Below, one piece after another: positions 18,896 to 27,054 of a DNA stretch of 64,000 bases. The notes below the pieces were generated by a model, which was given only the letters and a program-made list of their open reading frames with translations, had not been told where the DNA came from and searched no databases. This DNA comes from Eubacteriales bacterium (GTDB lineage Bacteria; Bacillota; Clostridia; Oscillospirales; CAG-382). The DNA is taken from assembly GCA_028705495.1 (NCBI GenBank), contig JAQWDK010000001.1, positions 223,228 to 287,227 on the forward strand. The letters run 5' to 3'. Made by a program: the position numbers and the translations under genes. Position 1 is the first letter of the stretch. Each line of letters opens with the position of its first letter.

Positions 18896-19243
18896 ATGAA
18901 GAATCCCAAGAAAAACACTAATACACTTCCTATGAACGCAAAGCGGAAGAAAAATTTTCGTGCCTATGTTGCCATTGTCCTTTGCTTGCTTGTGACTTCC
19001 TGTTGCTCCCTTAAGACTTTTGCCATAAATGATGATCCGCTTACTGTTGTAAACAATCTCTCTGCCTTTATGTTCGGTCTTATACGTGCAATAGGTATGA
19101 TTTTGCTCGGCTTAGGTATCGTACAGGTTGGACTTTCTCTCAAGAGCCACGATCCATCCCAGAGAGCTAACGGTTTTTTGACAGTAGCTGGCGGCATTAT
19201 CATCACTTTTGCGAAGGAGATTTTAACTCTTATCACAGGTTGA
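18896..19243 (+). CDS. VirB2-like / Maff2-like small membrane protein
   Basis: The 115-residue protein has a basic N-terminus, a hydrophobic signal-like helix ending in TSCCSLKTFA, and two further membrane helices (SAFMFGLIRAIGMILLGLGI and the GGIIITFAKEILTLI region). Size, topology and position between virD4 and virB6 fit the pilin-like VirB2/Maff2 component of Gram-positive transfer systems. AGGA upstream of the ATG lies at the virD4 end, which suggests tight coupling. The assignment rests mainly on context. Confidence 0.65.
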   Translation: MKNPKKNTNTLPMNAKRKKNFRAYVAIVLCLLVTSCCSLKTFAINDDPLTVVNNLSAFMFGLIRAIGMILLGLGIVQVGLSLKSHDPSQRANGFLTVAGGIIITFAKEILTLITG

Positions 19244-19259
19244 TTACCGATAAAAATAC

Positions 19260-19289
19260 GGTGGGCTTATCCTCTGCGATAAGCTCACC
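19260..19289 (+). other. Intercistronic hairpin before virB6
   Basis: GGTGGGCTTATC (19260-19271) pairs with GATAAGCTCACC (19278-19289) with one G-U wobble and a six-base loop. No T-run follows; the virB6 binding site AAAGGAGG starts three bases later. It may set mRNA stability or translation of virB6 relative to the upstream gene. Confidence 0.6.
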
Positions 19290-19306
19290 TGAAAGGAGGA
19301 CACAAT

Positions 19307-20143
19307 GTGTCGGATAATTGGATAGTACAAAACCTCGAAAAAGCGCTTGAAACCTGGAATGACAAACTATCTGAAATATGGCGATTAATTACCCAATCCC
19401 CGGAAACATTTAAGGGCGGAGATATATGGAATGTAGTTGTAGGAATACACGGAGCGTTACAAGCGATCGCTTATGCCTTGCTTGTACTGTTCTTTGTAAT
19501 CGGCGTTGTCAAAACCTGTGGTAGTTTTGCCGAGGTGAAAAAGCCTGAACACGCAGTCAAATTATTCATTCGGTTTGCTATTGCTAAGGGTGTTATAACC
19601 TACGGTATGGAACTGATGCTTGCAATGATGTCGATTGTTCAGGGTGTAATCTCTACCATTATGAACTCCGCAGGGTTCGGTTCGCCATCGCAAACGGTAT
19701 TGCCTGTCGAAATAATTGAAGCTATTGAAGATTGCGGCTTCTTTGAATCAATCCCACTATGGGCAGTCACCCTGATAGGTTCACTCTTTGTATGGGTACT
19801 ATCATTCATTATGATTCTTTCAGTGTACGGAAGATTTTTCAAGATGTATATGTACACCGCTATTGCACCTATTCCGTTATCGACTTTTGCAGGAGAACCT
19901 ACGCAGAATGTGGGTAAATCATTCTTGAAATCCTATACGGCAGTTTGTCTTGAAGGTGCAATTATTGTTCTTGCGTGTATTATCTTCTCGGTCTTTGCTT
20001 CTTCACCGCCTGTTGTTGATACGAATGCGGCAGCAGCTTCGATGGTTTGGAGCTATATAGGAGAGTTGATCTTCAATATGCTTGTCCTTGTCGGCTCGGT
20101 CAAAATGGCAGACCGTATCGTCCGTGAAATGATAACTGGATAA
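19307..20143 (+). CDS. virB6: VirB6/TrbL-like multi-spanning channel protein
   Basis: The 278-residue protein has about five or six membrane helices, including YALLVLFFVIGVVK and WVLSFIMILSVY. It has the size and place of VirB6/TrbL in Gram-positive transfer systems, where it forms the inner-membrane channel. The start is GTG 19307 (VSDNW): AAAGGAGG lies about seven bases upstream, and the overlapping ATG at 19305 hits a stop after six codons. The last 200 bases are duplicated in decayed form at 23300-23477, beyond the accessory island that separates virB6 from prgI. Confidence 0.8.
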   Translation: MSDNWIVQNLEKALETWNDKLSEIWRLITQSPETFKGGDIWNVVVGIHGALQAIAYALLVLFFVIGVVKTCGSFAEVKKPEHAVKLFIRFAIAKGVITYGMELMLAMMSIVQGVISTIMNSAGFGSPSQTVLPVEIIEAIEDCGFFESIPLWAVTLIGSLFVWVLSFIMILSVYGRFFKMYMYTAIAPIPLSTFAGEPTQNVGKSFLKSYTAVCLEGAIIVLACIIFSVFASSPPVVDTNAAAASMVWSYIGELIFNMLVLVGSVKMADRIVREMITG

Positions 20144-20307
20144 CTTTAGTGTAAATAACGTTCGGAAAAAAATGCTTTAAAACATGCGCTGTTTGTTGAT
20201 TTGTATCGTCCTTTGCACTTTTCTTGTGTCTGTTCCGGCGACTTTGTTTCGTGAAATTACCCTTTGTTAATTTCCTTGCAAAATAGCCGTTGCTTGGTGC
20301 TTCGGTT

Positions 20308-20336
20308 TTGACAGGAATCTGTTTTTAAGCTATAAT
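20308..20336 (+). promoter_or_regulatory. Perfect consensus sigma-A promoter
   Basis: TTGACA (20308-20313), a 17-base spacer and TATAAT (20331-20336) match the consensus at all 12 positions. The start point would be near 20343, immediately before the antitoxin remnant and the HipA-like kinase gene. The roughly 160 bases between virB6 and this promoter hold no gene. Confidence 0.85.
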
Positions 20337-20363
20337 ATATATGCTTTTACTTGCATATGTAGA

Positions 20364-20465
20364 ATGGAAAGTGGCTTTCAAAACATTTCTTTAGATATGC
20401 TTTTGAAGATCGCACATGCTCTCGGAAAGAACATTGAAATAGAATTCACGGAAAGGAGTGTGCTT
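20364..20465 (+). pseudogene. C-terminal remnant of an XRE-type helix-turn-helix antitoxin
   Basis: The frame reads MESGFQNISLDMLLKIAHAL and then GKNIEIEFTE. This is the end of the XRE helix-turn-helix domain of HipB-like antitoxins (usual form ESGKQNISLDTLLKIAKAL). The recognition helices and N-terminus are absent. The remnant is in frame with the kinase gene behind it, without an intervening stop. Confidence 0.75.
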
Positions 20466-21656
20466 ATGGATAACAATATGTATTCTCTCCGTCTGTATGA
20501 CGAAGAATTGGTTCGGTTTTCATTAAGTGAAAACGGGATCGAAGGTTTACAGGCAAATGATATACACTTCAATGAAGAAAGACGGCAAGTGTTTCCCGTT
20601 GATCTTGAATTGACAAACGAAGGTATCATATCGTGGTTGAAAAGCCGAGTAATACCGAAAAACAGAGCATTTGTTGATGAGGTGTTGAAAACTCTCGGGC
20701 TTTCAGTCAATGATACAAAAGGTATTATTGACATCTGCAAAGGCTTATCGCTGAATGATAGCTTTTGGATAGTTCCTGTCGATTTTACGGGGAGTTTCGC
20801 TGAGTACAATCATTACAAAAACAAGTTTTCTGAAGTTTTGTCTTTGGTAGCATTCACTGGTGTGGCGGGAAGCAGAGGAGGATTTACAACCTCCCCGGAG
20901 CTTACTACATACGGAATGTTACGAAAAGCTTGGCGGTTTGTTGATGATGACGGGATTTATCTGTACAAGGGCGGTACAAGCGGTGCATCAAACACTGGGA
21001 ATGAGCCATACAGTGAATATTATGCCTGTCAAATAGCAGAGGCAATGGGACTGAAAGCAGTTCATTATGACTTAGAAAATTGGAAAGGCATACTTGCTTC
21101 GAAATGCAGATTGTTCACGAATATTGACACAGCATATATCCCCATTTGGCGAATCGTGAAGTCCGGCGGTATCAAAGGCATATTAGATTATTATGAGAAG
21201 AATATGGATAGTGATTCTTACGAACAACTTAAAAGTATGCTTGTTTTCGACGCACTGATATATAACGAAGATCGACATTTCGGTAATTTCGGTGTCCTTA
21301 GAGATAACCAAACTGGCAAGATCATCGGTGCTGCCCCTATATTCGATAATGGAATTTCGCTGTTTAGCTACGCAACGAAGAGTGACTTGCAAGATCTGTC
21401 AGCTTATGCAAAGATGAGAAGCACCCCCTACGGAGTGTCGTTTGAGAACATTTGCAAAGAGGTTATGGGACCGAAACAGCGAGCAGAGCTTCGGAGAGTG
21501 ATCGGATTTAAGTTCAATAGGCATCCTTCACTCAATCTTTCGGAAGAAAGACTTTCTGCCATCGAAAAGGTCATTGACGAAAGAGTTCGTGAGCTATTGT
21601 CATTGTCAAGAACAAATAATCAAGATAAGCAAAGCAAGGGTAGAGATGAAAGGTAA
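20466..21656 (+). CDS. HipA-like serine kinase (toxin family), antitoxin missing
   Basis: The 396-residue protein shows the HipA kinase core: a lysine strand GIYLYKGG, a glutamate in the helix YSEYYACQIAEAMGL, the catalytic loop FDALIYNEDRHFGNFG and the metal-binding FDNG. HipA kinases phosphorylate aminoacyl-tRNA synthetases or other targets and cause growth arrest unless held by a HipB-type antitoxin. ATG 20466 follows GGAAAGGAG. The in-frame upstream ATG at 20364 would fuse the antitoxin tail to the kinase. Only that tail of the usual HTH partner survives. The target is unknown. Confidence 0.8.
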   Translation: MDNNMYSLRLYDEELVRFSLSENGIEGLQANDIHFNEERRQVFPVDLELTNEGIISWLKSRVIPKNRAFVDEVLKTLGLSVNDTKGIIDICKGLSLNDSFWIVPVDFTGSFAEYNHYKNKFSEVLSLVAFTGVAGSRGGFTTSPELTTYGMLRKAWRFVDDDGIYLYKGGTSGASNTGNEPYSEYYACQIAEAMGLKAVHYDLENWKGILASKCRLFTNIDTAYIPIWRIVKSGGIKGILDYYEKNMDSDSYEQLKSMLVFDALIYNEDRHFGNFGVLRDNQTGKIIGAAPIFDNGISLFSYATKSDLQDLSAYAKMRSTPYGVSFENICKEVMGPKQRAELRRVIGFKFNRHPSLNLSEERLSAIEKVIDERVRELLSLSRTNNQDKQSKGRDER

Positions 21657-21672
21657 TACTAAGAAAGTATAA

Positions 21673-21703
21673 AATCCGATGGGAGGTTATTTCATCGGAT
21701 TTT
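21673..21703 (+). terminator. Terminator after the HipA-like gene
   Basis: AATCCGATG (21673-21681) pairs with CATCGGATT (21693-21701), followed by TTTTC. It is also the first part of a direct repeat shared with 23159-23223. Confidence 0.75.
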
Positions 21704-21737
21704 CATTCAAACTAAGAAAAGCAGTTTTTCGGACGGA
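21674..21737. repeat. Direct repeat, left copy (terminator plus flank)
   Basis: This 64-bp segment matches 23159-23223 at roughly 85 percent by eye. It includes the terminator hairpin and the conserved flank AAACTAA...CAGTTTTTCGGACGGA. The two copies flank the promoter and gene of ATPase copy 3. Confidence 0.8.
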
Positions 21738-21806
21738 AACCGCGAAAGTCTCCGACAAAATACCGCAAATCTCTGTTATGGAAAAGCACAAATCTCTCCG
21801 ATGACA

Positions 21807-21835
21807 TTGACTTTTTTAAGATTATTGGGTATACT
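21807..21835 (+). promoter_or_regulatory. Sigma-A promoter of ATPase copy 3
   Basis: TTGACT (21807-21812), a 17-base spacer and TATACT (21830-21835) lie directly ahead of the gene. A start near 21842 would give a very short leader. Confidence 0.75.
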
Positions 21836-21858
21836 ATAAGAAAAGGAGAGTGAACATT

Positions 21859-23151
21859 ATGCCTTTAGAGTATATCAAACGAATATGTGACAGCGAGCTT
21901 GAGCTTAAGCTTGAAGCATTCGGTGCGGTTCATATTGTAGGTCCGAAGTGGTGCGGAAAAACTACAACTGCGAAACAATTTGCAAAAAGCTATATTGAAA
22001 TGCAAGACCCGGATAAGCGGGATATGTATATGGAGACTGCTAAGATAAAGCCATCAAATTTGCTTGTCGGTGAAAATCCGAGACTCATTGACGAATGGCA
22101 GGTTGCTCCAAATTTATGGGATGCCGTTCGTGTGTCTGTAGATCGCAGAAACGAAGACGGTTTATATATTTTGACCGGCTCCAACTCAATTGATAAAACT
22201 GAAATAATGCACACCGGAACAGGCAGAATCGATACACTTCCTATGTATCCAATGAGTTTATATGAAACCGGTGAATCAAACGGTAGTGTCTCGTTGTTGG
22301 ATTTGTTTAATAATCCGTCTGCACTTGATGAAGGTTGTGAATCCAACCTTTCAATAGACGGGTTGATTTTTGCGGCTTGCAGAGGCGGTTGGCCATCTTC
22401 TATATTCAAAAAGAGCGATAAAGCAAGGCTTCTGGTGGCACAGAGTTATTTTGAAGGACTTTGCCGTGAAGATATGTCAAATGTGGACGGCAAAAAGAGG
22501 AACGAGACAACTTCAAGACTTTTGCTTAGATCTTATGCCCGTAACATTTCAACGGTAGCAACAAACCAGTCGATTATCAACGACATTAACGCCAATACAG
22601 AAATATCGGAATCAACTTTTTATGACTATGTCAATGTTTTAAAAAAGCTATATGTTATTCAGGACGTGGAAGCTTGGTGTCCGGCAATACGATCAAAAAG
22701 TGCAATTCAAGCAACCAACAAGCGTGAGTTTGTTGATCCTTCTCTTGTTATAGCTGCTCTTGGCGTTGATCCCGACTACTTTAATCTTGATCTGAAAACA
22801 TTCGGATTTATTTTTGAAACGCTGTGTATTCGTGATTTGAAAGTGTACTCAGCGGCTCGTGACGGAAATGTTTCCTATTACCGTGACAGATATGGACTGG
22901 AAGCCGATTGTGTACTCCATTTGCGTGACGGGAGATATGCACTGATTGAATTCAAGCTCGGTAGTGCAGATATTGAAGAAGGTGCAAAGCATCTGACTGA
23001 AATAGAAGAACTGATAAAGCAATACAATAAAAAAGAAAAACAGGTCAAACTTCGTTTGCCTGACCTGAAAATAGTCATAACAGGCACACAGTACGGATAC
23101 AAAAGACCGGACGGAGTTTTGGTGATCCCTATTGGTTGTCTGAAAAACTAA
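21859..23151 (+). CDS. AAA ATPase of the DUF4143 type (copy 3, divergent)
   Basis: The 430-residue protein has a P-loop in IVGPKWCGKTT, a Walker B-like RLIDEWQVA and a C-terminal nuclease-like pattern (YGLEADCVLHL then ALIEFKLG). It is clearly in the same family as copies 1 and 2 but diverged over its whole length. ATG 21859 stands ten bases after AAAGGAG; a GTG at 21850 is too close to that site. Promoter, gene and terminator form a cassette bounded by 65-bp direct repeats. Function is unknown. Confidence 0.8.
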   Translation: MPLEYIKRICDSELELKLEAFGAVHIVGPKWCGKTTTAKQFAKSYIEMQDPDKRDMYMETAKIKPSNLLVGENPRLIDEWQVAPNLWDAVRVSVDRRNEDGLYILTGSNSIDKTEIMHTGTGRIDTLPMYPMSLYETGESNGSVSLLDLFNNPSALDEGCESNLSIDGLIFAACRGGWPSSIFKKSDKARLLVAQSYFEGLCREDMSNVDGKKRNETTSRLLLRSYARNISTVATNQSIINDINANTEISESTFYDYVNVLKKLYVIQDVEAWCPAIRSKSAIQATNKREFVDPSLVIAALGVDPDYFNLDLKTFGFIFETLCIRDLKVYSAARDGNVSYYRDRYGLEADCVLHLRDGRYALIEFKLGSADIEEGAKHLTEIEELIKQYNKKEKQVKLRLPDLKIVITGTQYGYKRPDGVLVIPIGCLKN

Positions 23152-23158
23152 TATTTCA

Positions 23159-23189
23159 AGCCGATGGGAGTTTATCTCATCGGCTTTTT
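23159..23189 (+). terminator. Terminator after ATPase copy 3
   Basis: AGCCGATG (23159-23166) pairs with CATCGGCT (23178-23185), followed by a T-run. Confidence 0.8.
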
Positions 23190-23223
23190 CATTTAAACTA
23201 ATAAAAACAGTTTTTCGGACGGA
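23159..23223. repeat. Direct repeat, right copy
   Basis: This is the second copy of the 65-bp repeat described at 21674-21737. Stem positions differ in compensating fashion (AATCCGATG/CATCGGATT against AGCCGATG/CATCGGCT), so the hairpin is maintained in both. Confidence 0.8.
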
Positions 23224-23299
23224 CAATCAACCGCCCGTTTTTATATTCGAATTCTATGAAAGAAAAAACGAATATGATAGAAAATCAGACTATTTGTGA

Positions 23300-23477
23300 C
23301 TGTTTGCCTTGAAGGAGCTATTATTGTTCTTGCTTGTATTATCTTCTCTGTTTTTGCTTCTTCACCTCCTGTTGTTGATACGAATACGGCAGCAGCTTCG
23401 ATGGTGTGGAGCTCTTCAATATGTTAGTTCTTGTCGGCTCGGTCAAAATGGCAGACCGTATCGTCCGTGAAATGATA
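23300..23477 (+). pseudogene. Duplicated, decayed 3' end of virB6
   Basis: The sequence repeats the last 200 bases of virB6 (19940-20139) with scattered substitutions and a 16-base deletion after GTGTGGAGCT. The closing stretch GTCGGCTCGGTCAAAATGGC through GAAATGATA is identical in both copies. The deletion breaks the frame and no start is present. It marks the place where virB6 once continued towards prgI, or the site of a duplication that accompanied entry of the island. Confidence 0.9.
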
Positions 23478-23520
23478 GGGACTGTAAATTTGAAAAGAAC
23501 TCAAAAATCCTTATTTGCTG

Positions 23521-23549
23521 TTGTATTTTACGAAGAATTATGATATACT
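23521..23549 (+). promoter_or_regulatory. Promoter of the toxin-antitoxin pair
   Basis: TTGTAT (23521-23526), a 17-base spacer and TATACT (23544-23549) precede the antitoxin gene, which has AAGGAGGA ahead of its ATG. Confidence 0.65.
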
Positions 23550-23578
23550 AATAACAGCAAGAGGAAGGAGGAACTTTT

Positions 23579-23833
23579 ATGCCTAATATTAAACCCGTTT
23601 CGGATTTACGGAACTATAACGAAGTTTTGCGTGATATTGCAGTAGGAGATCCCGTCTTTTTAACCAAAAACGGCAGAGGTCGATATGCGATTGTAGATAT
23701 AGATGAATATGAGAAAACAAAAGCAATCATTAAGCTAATGGGTGAGCTTTCCAAAGGTGAGCAATCAGGAAAGGAAAAAGGCTTTACTTCATTTGCTGCA
23801 GTGGAACAATTGCTCGGCATTCAAAATGGCTGA
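23579..23833 (+). CDS. Phd/YefM-type antitoxin
   Basis: The 84-residue protein has the Phd/YefM fold signature: an N-terminal strand-helix IKPVSDLRNYNEVLRDI, then PVFLTKNGRGRYAIVDIDEYE, and a charged flexible C-terminus that would wrap the toxin. It should repress its own promoter with the toxin as co-repressor. AAGGAGG lies just upstream of ATG 23579. It overlaps the toxin gene by eight bases. Confidence 0.85.
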   Translation: MPNIKPVSDLRNYNEVLRDIAVGDPVFLTKNGRGRYAIVDIDEYEKTKAIIKLMGELSKGEQSGKEKGFTSFAAVEQLLGIQNG

Positions 23834-24152
23834 GATAAAGTTTTCACCAGAAGCGATTGCAGATTTTCAGCAAACAAAGGAGTATATATCTGAAGAACTA
23901 GGAAGCATTGATGCGGCTAATAATACGATTCAGAAGATTATGAAAAGCATAAAAATGCTTGAAACTTTTCCGCTTTCAGGAGCATCTTTAACATCAATTG
24001 TTGATTTCAAAACAGATTACAGATTTCTTGTTTGCGGTAACTATACTGCGTTTTACCGTGTAGAAAATGATGTTGTATATATCATCCGTGTCCTATATGG
24101 CAGACGAAATTTTATGCGTATCTTGTTCGAAACACAAATTGATGAAAACTGA
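23826..24152 (+). CDS. RelE/ParE-superfamily toxin
   Basis: The 108-residue protein begins MAEIKFSPEAIADFQQTKEY and ends with VIIRVLYGRRNFMRIL, the usual RelE/ParE core with the conserved YGRR segment. RelE members cleave ribosome-bound mRNA and ParE members poison gyrase; the sequence does not decide between them. ATG 23826 overlaps the antitoxin stop (ATGGCTGA), the normal coupled arrangement; the frame extends further up inside the antitoxin gene without reason. With its antitoxin it would stabilise the element. Confidence 0.85.
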   Translation: MAEIKFSPEAIADFQQTKEYISEELGSIDAANNTIQKIMKSIKMLETFPLSGASLTSIVDFKTDYRFLVCGNYTAFYRVENDVVYIIRVLYGRRNFMRILFETQIDEN

Positions 24153-24168
24153 ATAGCACAGATTACAT

Positions 24169-24198
24169 TCGTCACCTGAAATACGGTGGCGATTTTTT
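24169..24198 (+). terminator. Terminator after the toxin gene
   Basis: TCGTCACC (24169-24176) pairs with GGTGGCGA (24185-24192), including one G-U pair, followed by six T. It insulates the toxin-antitoxin pair from prgI, which begins 22 bases later. Confidence 0.8.
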
Positions 24199-24220
24199 AT
24201 ACCCTAAAGGAGGTTATGAT

Positions 24221-24592
24221 TTGGAAGTAAAAATAAACAAAGAAATAAGGAACTACACCGAGTCAATGTTTTTCGGACTGTCGATGCGACAGTTCTTTTT
24301 TGCAATAGCTGCTTGTGGTGTAGCAATTGTATTGTACTTCGCATTGAAGCCAGTCTTCGGATTGGAAACACTATCATGGGTGTGCATTCTTGGTGCGGCT
24401 CCTTTTGCCGCAATGGGTTTTATCACTTATCACGGAATGACCGCAGAACAGTTTGCTTTAGTTTGGCTTCGTTCCGAGTTCATTGAGCCAAAAGAGATAA
24501 AATTTGAAGCAAATAACATTTATTATGAAGCCTCCAAAAGTTATATCGAAAAACAAGAAAAAGAGGACAAAAAGAATGATCAAAACGCTTAA
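24221..24592 (+). CDS. prgI: PrgI-family transfer protein
   Basis: The 123-residue protein has the PrgI layout: a short N-terminus with EIRNYTESMFFGLSMRQ, two membrane helices (about residues 22-44 and 50-71) and a charged C-terminal tail. PrgI-type proteins are VirB3-like membrane partners of VirB4. The start is TTG 24221, with AAAGGAGG seven bases before it; the ATG at 24216 is out of frame. It overlaps virB4 by 17 bases. It should follow virB6 directly, but a 4-kb island separates them here. Confidence 0.85.
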   Translation: MEVKINKEIRNYTESMFFGLSMRQFFFAIAACGVAIVLYFALKPVFGLETLSWVCILGAAPFAAMGFITYHGMTAEQFALVWLRSEFIEPKEIKFEANNIYYEASKSYIEKQEKEDKKNDQNA

Positions 24593-26918
24593 AAATATGA
24601 TGACACAGGACAAAGAAAGATACAACGTTCCCCGTAAGGTTCAGGATGTAATTCCAATTAGCTGTATCTGGAATGACGGAATATTCAAAGTTGGAAACAA
24701 GTTTGCAAAGACTTATAAGTTCTCCGATATCAACTATCTTGTAGCAAGCCGTGAAGATAAAGAAAATATGTTCCTCATATATTCTGAACTCTTAAACTCG
24801 CTTGATAGCGGTGCAACTACAAAAATAACAATCAACAATCGACGTATAAATAAAAGAGATTTTGAAAACTCAATCCTTATGCCGATGAAAAAAGACGGCC
24901 TTGACGATTACCGTATTGAATACAACCAAATGCTTATCGACAAAGCAACCGGAGCAAACGGCATTATGCAGGAAAAGTATATTACCGTTTCGGTTGTCAA
25001 AAAGGACATTGAAGAAGCACGAACCTATTTTGCCCGTATCAGTTCTGATCTATATCTTCATTTTGCAGCACTTGGTTCTAAGTGCTCCGAAGTATCAACT
25101 ATAGATAAACTTCGTATTTTACACGACTTCTATCGTTCAGGTGAAGAAGCGTATTTCCATTTTAATATGAAAGATATGATGCAAAAGGGACACGATTTCA
25201 AAGATTATATCTGTCCCGACGCTATTGAAAAAAATGCAGACTACTTGAAACTCGGCAATAAATATTGCCGAGTTCTTTTCTTGAAAGATTATGCTTCATA
25301 TATCAAAGACAGTATGGTTTCAGAGCTCACAGAGCTTAACCGTAATATGATGCTTTCTATTGATGTTGTACCTATCCCCACAGACGAAGCAATCCGTGAG
25401 GTTGAAAACCGTTTACTCGGCGTTGAGACTAATATAACAAACTTTCAGAGGAAACAGAATCAAAATAATAACTTCTCGGCGATCATTCCGTTTGATATGC
25501 AAAAGCAAAGGGATGAAACCCGTGAGTTTCTTGATGACTTGATATCTCGTGATCAGCGTATGATGTTTGCGGTTGTTACTATCGTAATTACTGCTGATAG
25601 CAAAGAACAGCTCGATGTAGATACTGAAGCAATACAGACTACGGGTAGAAAACATATGTGCCAGATCAGTACACTCAAGTTCCAACAGCTTGACGGACTT
25701 AATACAGCACTTCCTATCGGTGTAAGAAAAATAAATGCTTTCCGTACACTTACCACAGAAAGCCTTGCTGTGTTTATGCCATTCAAGGTTCAGGAGATTA
25801 TGGACAAAGGCGGCATTTACTTTGGAGAAAATGCAATTTCCCACAATCTCATTATGTGCAATAAATCAAACCTTATGAACCAATCGTCGTTCCTTTTGGG
25901 TGTCCCCGGTTCAGGTAAATCATTTGCAGCAAAAGAGCTTATCACTTTCCTTATACTCAACACGGAAGATGATATTCTCATTTGTGATCCCGAAGGAGAG
26001 TATGCACCTCTTGTTCGTGAAATGGGTGATGTAGGTGAAGTAATCCGTATTTCAGCTGGAGGAAAAGACCGACTGAACGCAATGTATATGGTTGACGGTT
26101 ACGGTGAAAACAATCCACTTGTAGTAAAGTCGGAGTTCATTATGTCTCTTATCGAGCAGATAGATAAGATGGGTGTCAGTTCTCAGGAAAAGTCTATTAT
26201 TGACCGTTGTATTCGACTTGTCTATGATGAAGCAAAGCAGAATGGAACTGTACCGACGCTCTGCACCCTGCATGAAAAGCTTTTGGAACAGCCTGAACCC
26301 GAAGCACAGGACATTGCATTATCTCTTGAACTTTATACAAGCGGGTCGCTTGATATTTTCGGTAAGGCAAGCAATGTTGACCTTGATAAGCGAGTGGTTG
26401 TGTTCGATATTCACGGTCTTGGTTCTCAGCTTAAACCCACGGGACTACTTGTTATCACCGATACAATGTTGAACCGTGTAACCCTAAACTGGAAGAAAGG
26501 CAAGCGAACCCACGTTTTCATCGACGAGTTTCACGTTGTCTTTGAGAATGAGTACAGCGGTGCCTTTTTTAACTCCGCTTGGAGACAGTTCCGTAAGCGT
26601 AATGCCTTTCCAACGGCAATTACGCAGAATGTAGAATACTTACTCAACAGTGTTCAAGCAAGAACGAAGCTTTCTAACTCTGAGTTTGTGGTAATGCTTA
26701 ATCAAGCTGCTTCTGACCGTGAACAACTAGCAGAGCTTCTTAACATTTCTGGCGAACAGCTCAGTTATATCACTAATGCCGATTCGGGTTGCGGACTTAT
26801 TAAGTATGGTTCAGCTCTTGTCCCCTTTGTAAATCGTTTTCCGCATAATACGAAACTTTATCAGTTGATGACTACACGACCTGGTGAAGGTAAATTTGGA
26901 GGTAAATTGAATGGATGA
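24576..26918 (+). CDS. virB4: VirB4-type transfer ATPase
   Basis: The 780-residue protein is the main motor of the transfer channel. Walker A LLGVPGSGKSFAAKE lies near 25895-25925 and Walker B HVFIDEFHVVFE near 26512-26548, with the family's C-terminal QNVEYLL and LLNISGEQLSYITNADSG segments. ATG 24576 (MIKTLKN) has AAGAGGA upstream; the frame opens earlier within prgI. The length is normal, so the motor is intact. The next gene start overlaps its stop region but is truncated. Confidence 0.9.
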   Translation: MIKTLKNMMTQDKERYNVPRKVQDVIPISCIWNDGIFKVGNKFAKTYKFSDINYLVASREDKENMFLIYSELLNSLDSGATTKITINNRRINKRDFENSILMPMKKDGLDDYRIEYNQMLIDKATGANGIMQEKYITVSVVKKDIEEARTYFARISSDLYLHFAALGSKCSEVSTIDKLRILHDFYRSGEEAYFHFNMKDMMQKGHDFKDYICPDAIEKNADYLKLGNKYCRVLFLKDYASYIKDSMVSELTELNRNMMLSIDVVPIPTDEAIREVENRLLGVETNITNFQRKQNQNNNFSAIIPFDMQKQRDETREFLDDLISRDQRMMFAVVTIVITADSKEQLDVDTEAIQTTGRKHMCQISTLKFQQLDGLNTALPIGVRKINAFRTLTTESLAVFMPFKVQEIMDKGGIYFGENAISHNLIMCNKSNLMNQSSFLLGVPGSGKSFAAKELITFLILNTEDDILICDPEGEYAPLVREMGDVGEVIRISAGGKDRLNAMYMVDGYGENNPLVVKSEFIMSLIEQIDKMGVSSQEKSIIDRCIRLVYDEAKQNGTVPTLCTLHEKLLEQPEPEAQDIALSLELYTSGSLDIFGKASNVDLDKRVVVFDIHGLGSQLKPTGLLVITDTMLNRVTLNWKKGKRTHVFIDEFHVVFENEYSGAFFNSAWRQFRKRNAFPTAITQNVEYLLNSVQARTKLSNSEFVVMLNQAASDREQLAELLNISGEQLSYITNADSGCGLIKYGSALVPFVNRFPHNTKLYQLMTTRPGEGKFGGKLNG

Positions 26919-27054
26919 TTTTCGTTCCGACATGTCCGAAGCAGTTATTTATTTGAAGAAAGCCAGACTAACACTACTCGGTAAAACCTCGAATGAAGTC
27001 AAAAAGAATGAAGTGCATGTGCTGTATTCAGTCCGATTGCTTTTTTCTTCATAA
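26911..27054 (+). CDS. Truncated 5' end of the gene following virB4
   Basis: GGAGG (26898-26902) and ATG 26911, overlapping the virB4 stop, begin a frame reading MDDFRSDMSEAVIYLKKARL. After about 35 residues the sequence looks out of place (HVLYSVRLLFSS) and stops at 27054. It is best read as the start of a former transfer gene cut by a recombination joint near 27020-27050. The usual downstream genes (NlpC/P60 hydrolase, topoisomerase) are absent. Confidence 0.45.
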   Translation: MDDFRSDMSEAVIYLKKARLTLLGKTSNEVKKNEVHVLYSVRLLFSS

